DNA from: Enterococcus pseudoavium NBRC 100491
GTDB lineage: Bacteria; Bacillota; Bacilli; Lactobacillales; Enterococcaceae
Assembly (NCBI RefSeq): GCF_001544295.1
Contig: NZ_BCQF01000004.1
Span: 62,001 to 126,000 of the forward strand
DNA length: 64,000 nt
Direction: 5' to 3'
Part shown: positions 45,204 to 52,320 of the stretch, piece by piece
Numbering within the stretch: position 1 is the first letter of the stretch
Layout: every line of letters starts with the position of its first letter
The notes under the pieces: generated by a model
Seen by the model: the letters and a program-made list of their open reading frames with translations, nothing else
The model's database searches: none
Told to the model about the DNA's origin: nothing
Made by a program: the position numbers and the translations under genes

Positions 45204-45960
45204 TGGCTTTCCCACCTCCACCGATGGTCGCCTGCATATCAATCACCTTTTCAAAAAAAGCTTTACGGGAAGAGCGACGGACGATTTCTGAGAAAAAACG
45301 GCCATCCTTGATAAACAGTACGCGATTGCAATAACTAGCAGTATAAGCATCGTGGGTCACCATTAAGATCGTTGTCTCTTCATGCAGATTAACTTCATCT
45401 AAATAGTTTAAAAATTCGGTAGCAGCTTTAGAGTCCAACGATCCCGTAGGCTCATCGGCAAATAAAACCATCGGACGGCTGATTAATGCCCGTGCGGCCG
45501 CAGTACGTTGCTGCTGACCAACAGAGATTTCTTCGGGATAACGGGCTAAAATATGGTCGATCTTTAAAATTTTGGTCAGCCGGAGCAAGCGTTCTTCAAT
45601 TTCAGCATAAGAAAGTTTGCTGACCGTTAATGGTAAAATAATGTTGTCCTTCACGGTCAAGCTATCAATCAAATTGAATTCTTGAAAGATAAAACCCAAC
45701 TTCTCGCGGCGAAAATCGGTTAACCGTTTTTCTCGCATTTGGGTAATATCCGAACCTGCTATTTTAACCGATCCCATTGTCGGTAATAAAATAGTTGAAA
45801 GGATATTCATTAAGGTCGTCTTTCCCGCGCCACTGGGGCCCATAATTCCGACAAATTCCCCCTGCTCGACTTTAAAATTTAAATCGTTCAAGACTGTGAC
45901 TTTGTTGCTACGCGTGCCAAAACTTTTACTAAGATGCTGTACCTCGATCATTTTCTTCAC
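45193..45960 (-). CDS. ABC transporter ATP-binding protein of the BceA type
   Basis: A 255-residue ATPase for the permease that follows. Walker A GPSGAGKT (41-48), Q-loop FIFQEFNL and Walker B VLFADEPTGSLDS are standard. The signature reads EISVGQQQR instead of LSGGQQQR, with Val147 in place of the first Gly. The last ~40 residues extend beyond the core domain and end in a Gly-rich tail. Likely GTG start at 45960 behind AGGTGG; an ATG three codons later is too far from it. Confidence 0.88.
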   Translation of the reverse strand: MKKMIEVQHLSKSFGTRSNKVTVLNDLNFKVEQGEFVGIMGPSGAGKTTLMNILSTILLPTMGSVKIAGSDITQMREKRLTDFRREKLGFIFQEFNLIDSLTVKDNIILPLTVSKLSYAEIEERLLRLTKILKIDHILARYPEEISVGQQQRTAAARALISRPMVLFADEPTGSLDSKAATEFLNYLDEVNLHEETTILMVTHDAYTASYCNRVLFIKDGRFFSEIVRRSSRKAFFEKVIDMQATIGGGGKANAD

Positions 45961-46207
45961 TAGTTTCCACCTACCTCAAATTGAACTACTTGGCTTTTTA
46001 AAAAGAAGTTTAATTAATTTACTTGAAATCATTTTTTTACATCTAATTTTTTTCTTTTATGGTATCATAGAAAGGTCGAATTCTTATGTGAAACGACCTT
46101 CAATCAACTTACAAATTTTTCACATTCAGGAAAAATATTTTTTAGTTATTTTATTTTGACAAGAAGCTTGATCTAATCAGCCTCCTTATCTTTCCCAGTA
46201 AACAAAC
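45961..46207. other. spacer between the Bce-type operon and nrdD regulatory region
   Basis: About 250 bp of AT-rich DNA without a supported gene. It should hold the promoter of the ABC operon; TTATGGTATCAT-like sequences occur near 46060 but no firm assignment is possible. Confidence 0.4.
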
Positions 46208-46290
46208 ACACTATATATGGTGTGTTTTTATTTTTTTACAAAAAAACAACACTATATATCGTTGCAAGAAGATCATAAATGCTATATGAT
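46208..46290 (+). promoter_or_regulatory. nrdDG promoter with two NrdR boxes
   Basis: NrdR box 1 ACACTATATATGGTGT (46208-46223) and box 2 ACACTATATATCGTTG (46249-46264), 41 bp apart start to start, close to four helical turns. Box 2 overlaps the -35 TTGCAA (46262-46267), which is followed by a 17-bp spacer and -10 TATGAT (46285-46290). NrdR is the ATP-cone repressor of ribonucleotide reductase genes. Confidence 0.9.
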
Positions 46291-46325
46291 TGATAGTGAA
46301 CTTAAATGAAACGGAGTTGTTTGTC

Positions 46326-48518
46326 ATGATGGAGATTCATACAAAAGATTCATTAATCAGTAAATACCAGCCATCGTTAAAAAATATCAAAGTCGTTAAA
46401 CGAGATGGCCGCCATGCAGCCTTTGACGATCAAAAAATTTACGATGCTTTAATTAAAGCAGAGACCAAAATCAAAGGAACAGTCGATCCCTTAACTCATG
46501 AACGTATCCAATCAATCGTTGAGCGCGTAGACGCAGAAATTTCTGAACGTTTTACTAGTGATATTAAAATCTATGAAATTCAAAACATTGTGGAGCATAC
46601 GCTATTAGAACACAATGAATATGAATTGGCGGAAGAATACATCAATTATCGGACGCGCCGTGATTTCCAACGCAGCAAAGCAACGGATATTAACTTTACG
46701 ATTGGTAAATTAATCAATAAAGATCAAACCGTCGTGAATGAAAATGCCAATAAAGACAGTGACGTCTTTAACACCCAACGTGATTTGACTGCAGGGATCG
46801 TCGGCAAATCGATCGGTTTAAAAATGTTGCCACCCCACGTGGCCAACGCGCATCAAAAAGGCGATATCCATTACCATGATTTGGATTATCATCCTTACAC
46901 ACCAATGACAAACTGCTGTTTGATTGATTTCAAAGGCATGTTGAACAACGGCTTTAAGATTGGTAATGCCGAAGTTGAAAGTCCTAAATCAATCCAAACG
47001 GCAACGGCACAAATCTCGCAAATTATCGCCAATGTGGCATCAAGTCAATACGGCGGCTGTTCGGCCGATCGGACGGATGAGTTGCTAGCTCCGTTTGCTC
47101 GTCTAAACTACGCAAAACACTTAAAAGATGCGGAAGAATGGATCGACACTCCTGAAAAGCAGAAAGCCTTCGCTAAACAAAAAACTCGCAAAGATATTTA
47201 CGATGCGATGCAAAGTTTAGAATATGAAATCAATACACTCTTCACTTCAAATGGCCAAACTCCTTTCACTTCCCTAGGCTTTGGTCTTGGAACGGATTGG
47301 TTTGAACGTGAGATCCAAAAAGCAATCTTGCAAATTCGAATTGAAGGGCTAGGTAGTGAAAAACGGACAGCGATCTTCCCTAAACTGATTTTCACCTTAC
47401 GTCGCGGTACGAATCTAGAACCAACGGATCCAAACTATGACATTAAACAATTAGCTTTGGAATGTGCTACTAAACGGATGTACCCAGACATCTTAAATTA
47501 CGACAAACTGATTGAATTAACAGGCAGTTTCAAAGTACCAATGGGCTGCCGCTCCTTCTTACAAGGTTGGAAAAATGAACAAGGTGAAGAAATCAATGCT
47601 GGCCGAATGAACCTTGGGGTTGTGACCTTAAACTTACCGCGAATCGCACTGGAATCCAGTGGAAATAAAGATAAATTCTGGTCGCTATTAGAAGAACGTC
47701 TACAAATCGCCAAAGATGCCCTAGTTTTCCGTATCGATCGTTGTAAAGAAGCAACACCAGCCAATGCACCCATCCTTTATCAATATGGAGCTTTCGGCAA
47801 ACGCTTGAAACGAACCGATTCAGTTAACGAATTATTCAAAAATAAACGAGCAACTATTTCATTAGGCTATATCGGTCTGTATGAAGTTGCCAGTGCTTTT
47901 TACGGCGGCGAATGGGAAAATAATCCCGAAGCCAAAGAATTCACACTCGACATCATGAAAGATTTGAAAGAACATGCAGATGCTTGGGGCAATGAATATG
48001 GTTATCACTTTAGTGTCTACTCTACACCAAGCGAAAGTTTGACTGACCGCTTCTGTCGCTTAGATGCCGAGCGCTTTGGGGTCGTTGAAAACATTACCGA
48101 CAAAGACTACTATACAAATAGCTTCCATTATGATGTACGTAAAAATCCAACACCTTTTGAAAAACTGGATTTTGAAAAAGATTATCCACAATATTGTTCA
48201 GGTGGTTTCATTCATTATTGCGAATACCCCGTTTTACAACAAAATCCTAAATCATTGGAAGCTGTTTGGGATTATGCCTATGACCGAATCGGTTATCTAG
48301 GGACCAACACACCGATTGATCACTGCTACGAATGTGGTTTCGAAGGCGACTTCAAACCAACCAAACGCGGTTTTGAATGTCCGCAATGCGGCAATCATGA
48401 TCCTAAAACCTGTGATGTTGTCAAACGGACTTGCGGCTACTTAGGCAATCCGCAAGCACGTCCGATGGTTCATGGTCGCCACGAAGAGATTGCGTCACGT
48501 GTCAAACATATGAAATAA
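46326..48518 (+). CDS. nrdD: anaerobic ribonucleoside-triphosphate reductase (class III)
   Basis: Makes deoxyribonucleotides without oxygen using a glycyl radical. The 730-residue protein has an N-terminal ATP-cone (VVKRDGRHAAFDDQKIYDAL), a large catalytic barrel, the zinc site CYECGFEG..CPQCGNHD, and the C-terminal glycyl radical loop RTCGYLGNPQARP. The frame is open 12 codons further upstream, but the ATG at 46326 has GGAG at nine bases, and the upstream extension overlaps the promoter. Followed by nrdG. Confidence 0.97.
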   Translation: MMEIHTKDSLISKYQPSLKNIKVVKRDGRHAAFDDQKIYDALIKAETKIKGTVDPLTHERIQSIVERVDAEISERFTSDIKIYEIQNIVEHTLLEHNEYELAEEYINYRTRRDFQRSKATDINFTIGKLINKDQTVVNENANKDSDVFNTQRDLTAGIVGKSIGLKMLPPHVANAHQKGDIHYHDLDYHPYTPMTNCCLIDFKGMLNNGFKIGNAEVESPKSIQTATAQISQIIANVASSQYGGCSADRTDELLAPFARLNYAKHLKDAEEWIDTPEKQKAFAKQKTRKDIYDAMQSLEYEINTLFTSNGQTPFTSLGFGLGTDWFEREIQKAILQIRIEGLGSEKRTAIFPKLIFTLRRGTNLEPTDPNYDIKQLALECATKRMYPDILNYDKLIELTGSFKVPMGCRSFLQGWKNEQGEEINAGRMNLGVVTLNLPRIALESSGNKDKFWSLLEERLQIAKDALVFRIDRCKEATPANAPILYQYGAFGKRLKRTDSVNELFKNKRATISLGYIGLYEVASAFYGGEWENNPEAKEFTLDIMKDLKEHADAWGNEYGYHFSVYSTPSESLTDRFCRLDAERFGVVENITDKDYYTNSFHYDVRKNPTPFEKLDFEKDYPQYCSGGFIHYCEYPVLQQNPKSLEAVWDYAYDRIGYLGTNTPIDHCYECGFEGDFKPTKRGFECPQCGNHDPKTCDVVKRTCGYLGNPQARPMVHGRHEEIASRVKHMK

Positions 48519-48558
48519 CTTGTCTGGTTTTAGCGAGACAGAATAATTAATCGAAATA

Positions 48559-48594
48559 GACAGGGACGGCGCTCTTTGCCGCTCCCTGTTTTAC
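48559..48594 (+). terminator. hairpin between nrdD and nrdG (attenuator candidate)
   Basis: Stem built from CAGGGA/TCCCTG and an inner GGC/GCC, followed by TTTT. It would reduce nrdG relative to nrdD, in line with the need for less activase than reductase (inference). Confidence 0.6.
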
Positions 48595-48610
48595 TTGAAA
48601 GGTGAAAAAG

Positions 48611-49213
48611 ATGCGTAATCCTCAACCGAAAGAATGGCTAGCTAGCGAGCTTAGCCAACAATATATTGCCGACTATAAACCCTTTAATTTCGTCGATGGC
48701 GAAGGTGTTCGCAATAGTTTATATGTCAGTGGCTGCCCCTTTGCCTGCGAAGGATGCTTCAATGCAGCTGCTCAAAATTTCCATTATGGCAAACCTTTTA
48801 CTCAAGAATTAGAAGATCAGTTGATTGCTGATACAGCCCATGATTACGTCCAAGGCGTAACCTTTTTAGGCGGCGAACCTTTTTTAAACACTCAAGTTTG
48901 TTTGAAAGTAATTGATCGGATTCGGACCGAATTTGGTGACCGGAAAGATATTTGGTCTTGGAGCGGCTATACTTTTGAGGAATTGCTGCAAGATAGTGAA
49001 GATAAGTTGGAAATGTTAAGCAAGATTGATATTTTAGTCGATGGTCGTTTTGAGCTTAGCCAAAAAAACTTGATGTTGCAATTTCGCGGCAGCGCCAACC
49101 AACGAATCATTGATGTAAAAAAATCATTAGCCCAAGGCAAAGTTGTAATCTGGGAAAAATTGCATGACTCCGAAAAGGCATTTGAACAAATCAAAAAGAG
49201 CGACCTAATTTGA
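48611..49213 (+). CDS. nrdG: anaerobic ribonucleotide reductase activating protein
   Basis: Radical SAM enzyme that installs the glycyl radical on NrdD. The 200-residue protein has the cluster motif GCPFACEGCFN (CX3CX2C) and the GGEPF motif (FLGGEPFLN). The ATG at 48611 has AGGTGA upstream; a GTG three codons earlier overlaps that site. Its 3' end overlaps the convergent dinB gene by nine bases. Confidence 0.96.
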   Translation: MRNPQPKEWLASELSQQYIADYKPFNFVDGEGVRNSLYVSGCPFACEGCFNAAAQNFHYGKPFTQELEDQLIADTAHDYVQGVTFLGGEPFLNTQVCLKVIDRIRTEFGDRKDIWSWSGYTFEELLQDSEDKLEMLSKIDILVDGRFELSQKNLMLQFRGSANQRIIDVKKSLAQGKVVIWEKLHDSEKAFEQIKKSDLI

Positions 49214-50326
49214 TCGCTCCTCCCACAACGGCAAGACAATATTTTCATACGCAACGGGATCTAGATTGGTCAAGGTGATACCGACCAAACGGATCCCTTT
49301 TTCGATTCCACCGATCTCTTCCCAAATCAAACTAGCTTGCGAAAATAATTCTTCCTTTTTTTCTATGTAATAGGGTAATGTCGCCCGGCGAGTTACCGTT
49401 GTATAATCGGTATAACGAATCTTTACAACGACCGTCTTTCCATGACGTTGAACCCGCTTCAATGCGCCCTCGACTTTTTCTGCTAACTGCCGCAGTTGGC
49501 TCAAGACTTCCTCTTCCGTTGCTAACGGTCGCCCATAAGTGTGTTCTTTACCAACTGATTTTCGCTCACGAGTCACACTGACAGGTGAATCGTGAATCCC
49601 CCGCACCTTTCGGTATAAGGAATAACCCATTTTACCAAATTCTTGAATCAAAAACATTTCGCTTTTTTGGTATAAATCAGCTCCCGTAAAAATTCCCAGT
49701 TCGTTCATTTTGGGAACGGTCTTCTTCCCGACACCGTGAAATTTTTCAATTGGTAGCTGCTTTAAAAAAATGATTGCTTCATCAGGGGAAAGCACCGTCA
49801 TTCCCTTTGGCTTTTGATAGTCGGAAGCTAATTTGGCCAAAAATTTATTATAGCTGACTCCGGCTGAGCACGTCAGTTGCAGTTCCTGCCAAATGTCCTG
49901 CTGAATCGAACGGGCAATTTTGATTGCCGAACGAGCATTAATTTTATTCTCCGTTACATCTAGATAGGCCTCATCGATTGAAACAGGTTCAATCACATCC
50001 GTATAGCGGCGAAAGATTTCCCGAACTTGTTGAGAAACCGCTCGATATTTTTCATGATCCCCTGGTTTGAAAATCGCTTGTGGACACAGCTCAAAGGCTT
50101 TTTGAGCGCTCATCGCTGAATGAATCCCGAAGATTCGTGCCTTATAATTGGCAGTCGTCACAACACCCTTACCGCCTGTATCTGAAGGATGGCGGGCGAT
50201 CACTAGTGGATGCTTAGCTAATTCTGGATCATCTCGTTCTTCGACCGACGCAAAAAAAGCATCCATATCAATATGAATAATCTTGCGGGACGTATCATTT
50301 TTTAAAGGAAAAACCAACTCCGCCAT
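49205..50326 (-). CDS. dinB: DNA polymerase IV
   Basis: Y-family translesion polymerase, 373 residues. Palm motifs IIHIDMDAFFASVE and VSIDEAYLDVT carry the catalytic Asp/Glu residues; the HhH segment (HGVGKKTVPKMNELGI) and little-finger domain follow. The C-terminus does not show the usual QxxLF-type clamp motif; the last residues are VLPLWEERSN. The ATG at 50326 is nine bases from GGAGG. A LexA box lies within its promoter. It converges on and overlaps nrdG by nine bases. Confidence 0.95.
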   Translation of the reverse strand: MAELVFPLKNDTSRKIIHIDMDAFFASVEERDDPELAKHPLVIARHPSDTGGKGVVTTANYKARIFGIHSAMSAQKAFELCPQAIFKPGDHEKYRAVSQQVREIFRRYTDVIEPVSIDEAYLDVTENKINARSAIKIARSIQQDIWQELQLTCSAGVSYNKFLAKLASDYQKPKGMTVLSPDEAIIFLKQLPIEKFHGVGKKTVPKMNELGIFTGADLYQKSEMFLIQEFGKMGYSLYRKVRGIHDSPVSVTRERKSVGKEHTYGRPLATEEEVLSQLRQLAEKVEGALKRVQRHGKTVVVKIRYTDYTTVTRRATLPYYIEKKEELFSQASLIWEEIGGIEKGIRLVGITLTNLDPVAYENIVLPLWEERSN

Positions 50327-50364
50327 TCGATTCACCCTCCTTTCAACTGACTGCTGTTATTCTT

Positions 50365-50393
50365 ATTGTACTCGAACGTTTGTTCAGAGACAA
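50365..50393 (-). promoter_or_regulatory. dinB promoter with LexA box
   Basis: Minus strand: -35 TTGTCT (50388-50393), 17-bp spacer, -10 TACAAT (50365-50370). The LexA box TGAACAAACGTTCG (50373-50386) lies in the spacer and matches the Gram-positive consensus CGAACRNRYGTTCG at 13 of 14 positions. Confidence 0.9.
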
Positions 50394-50453
50394 TTAATTT
50401 TGCTGAAAGTAAGCGGAAAATAAATAGTTGCTTAAAAAATGGAAGAATAAAAA

Positions 50454-50475
50454 ATAGACAGTCTAGACTGTCTAT
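50454..50475 (-). terminator. palindromic terminator of the Phd-like gene
   Basis: A 22-bp perfect palindrome overlapping the stop codon region of the Phd-like gene and followed by six T on the minus strand. Confidence 0.75.
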
Positions 50476-51002
50476 CGTTCGATCAAATTCACTTTGCGGA
50501 TCATTAATTTATCAGCCGAACCCCGTTGAAACTCTTGTGGTTCACCAAAGATTTCGGCGTAGATAACTTTGTTGTGTTCCCGCCGACGTAATTGATAGAT
50601 AATCTTGCCGCTATCTTCCAATTCCTTCATCATTTCAGTCACGCCACCAAAACCGGTTTTTTTCGTGATAAAGCCGGTAGCTACCATCCGCTCATCTAAA
50701 TAACGAGCAGAAATGACAGAGCCCTTCGCTAAAGTTGTTCTTAAAGCCGTCGCCAATTCTTCCAATTCTTCTGGAACTGGTAGTTCACGCTCGACTGGCT
50801 GATATAGCGTATCTCTTAAAGTATTTAATTCCTCGACTAATGCTTCATATTGCTCTTTTGTCAGCATGACACCAGCAATTTTTTCACGGTTGAAGATATA
50901 GACTCCGGTCTCTGCTTTACGAGCTTGAGCAAAAACGTCCATTGGTGATTTTTTTACCTCTGTAATCGAAGATGTCGGAACATCTAATTTTCGCAACCCC
51001 AC
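50472..51002 (-). CDS. orphan Phd/YefM-like protein with an extra C-terminal domain
   Basis: A 176-residue protein. Residues 1-60 resemble the N-terminal DNA-binding domain of Phd/YefM antitoxins (VPTSSITEVKKSPMDVF, then VYIFNREKIAGVMLTKEQY). Residues about 85-176 form an added domain I do not recognise; it has a mixed helix/strand pattern (ARYLDERMVATGFITKK; KIIYQLRRREHNKVIYAEIF). Known Phd proteins are about 75-90 residues and sit next to a Doc/RelE-type toxin gene; none is found on either side. It may be a stand-alone regulator. GTG start with GGAGGAG upstream. Confidence 0.7.
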   Translation of the reverse strand: MGLRKLDVPTSSITEVKKSPMDVFAQARKAETGVYIFNREKIAGVMLTKEQYEALVEELNTLRDTLYQPVERELPVPEELEELATALRTTLAKGSVISARYLDERMVATGFITKKTGFGGVTEMMKELEDSGKIIYQLRRREHNKVIYAEIFGEPQEFQRGSADKLMIRKVNLIER

Positions 51003-51131
51003 TCTGCTCTCCTCCTACGATATAAATAGTGATAGTCTTTCAGAATCGACTATTATCTTTCAGCTAAATACCCTTTTACAAAGCTATTAAAAACGGTCGT
51101 AAAAATGGTACCATCCACATGGTCTTCACCA

Positions 51132-52202
51132 TTATAGCATAACCTTTCTGGAAGAAAAATCTTCATTACACTTTCCGATATCACAAGGAAAAAAAGGGTG
51201 GAACCTTTCTTGAATGACTAAAGCCGATTTTAAATTAGGATGTAGTGACAACGTGATATGATGACTAGCAGAAAAAATCATTTCCAGTGCAAAGGCCAAT
51301 TCATCCACTCGGCAATTACTCAAAAGGGGCAACGCTCGCTTCAATTTCCGGCTAAGCCTGAGGAAAAATTCTCCGACTTCTACTTGCTCGCCGTGCTCGC
51401 TGAGTACGGCCAACGGCAGACAACACCGAATCCCCAAAAATAATTCAAATAGCTTAATTGTAAAAACTTGTTTGGCCACCTCTGTCTCCCAACTCACAGC
51501 CTGCTCTATCAAGGCGATAGCCCGCTTGCTTTCTTGATACAATCCCGTTCGATGCTTTTGATGGCTATCATAAAATTCAGAGCAACCTTGATAATGATAG
51601 CCTATATACTCTAGAAAAAAGGCTCCTGCCAGTTGACCTTGTAAGCCAAATTCTTGTGTAAATCTTGCCAACAAACGTTCATCCGGAATCAATTCTTTTT
51701 TTACTATACAAGAATGGTTCATTGGATACTTTTGATCCAATTGGTAATAAAGTTCCGCTTCTTCAAGCTGATAAAAATCACGTAAATACCGTAATTGCAG
51801 ATAAAAAATCAATGCCGACGCTCCTAACAAACTGCCCGTTTGACAATTCACTGACAGATTAAAACGCAACAGTTGGTGATTGAGCTCCTTTATTTTAGAA
51901 TGATTGACTCGGGGACCACGATTCCAAAGATATTGCTGGAAAAGTTGAAAATGCTGATTCTCCAGCAAAATTTTACGCTGCACCGCGTAATAATTCGCTT
52001 CATAGCATTCTCTTAATTGCCAGTATCTTCGTTTTATCACATAGTCTTTTTTCTGCAGTTCGTAAAGGTCCCGCAGGATTGTTTTAGTACTTACCTTGGT
52101 CTTTTTCGCCAATTCCGCTACCGAGTAACATTTTTGCTGCAGTAATTCGACTAGTTGTAGTTGCCGTCGACATTTCTTTTTTGCTATAAATTGCCAGATC
52201 AT
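51132..52202 (-). CDS. Mga-like helix-turn-helix regulator
   Basis: A 356-residue protein. Residues 1-70 carry an HTH of the Mga/DeoR type (QLVELLQQKCYSVAELAKKTKVSTKTILRD, cited as residues 17-46 in outline; the key part is VSTKTILRDLYEL). The rest is helical, Leu/Gln-rich and without obvious enzyme motifs, similar to the body of Mga/AtxA-family regulators but too diverged to place PRD domains with confidence. The ATG at 52202 has GGGG upstream, and the earlier frame extension has no ribosome site. It stands alone downstream of copB. Confidence 0.65.
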   Translation of the reverse strand: MIWQFIAKKKCRRQLQLVELLQQKCYSVAELAKKTKVSTKTILRDLYELQKKDYVIKRRYWQLRECYEANYYAVQRKILLENQHFQLFQQYLWNRGPRVNHSKIKELNHQLLRFNLSVNCQTGSLLGASALIFYLQLRYLRDFYQLEEAELYYQLDQKYPMNHSCIVKKELIPDERLLARFTQEFGLQGQLAGAFFLEYIGYHYQGCSEFYDSHQKHRTGLYQESKRAIALIEQAVSWETEVAKQVFTIKLFELFLGIRCCLPLAVLSEHGEQVEVGEFFLRLSRKLKRALPLLSNCRVDELAFALEMIFSASHHITLSLHPNLKSALVIQERFHPFFPCDIGKCNEDFSSRKVML

Positions 52203-52291
52203 CTTGTTCCCCTTCTTTCGTCTTCTAAATCTCTCCTTCCAAAATAGCACAAATTGCCCATAAGTTTTTTCTCAACTTTTTTTCAAAAAAA

Positions 52292-52320
52292 AAAACGTCT
52301 GAATATTTATCAGACGTTTA
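52292..52320 (-). terminator. terminator of the cop operon
   Basis: A 10-bp perfect stem (52293-52302 with 52310-52319) followed by more than ten T on the minus strand; it overlaps the copB stop codon. Confidence 0.9.

Noticed and set aside
51090-51131. ACCAT/ATGGT repeats downstream of the Mga-like gene as a terminator
   Set aside because: Only five-base stems with several alternative pairings; not strong enough to call.
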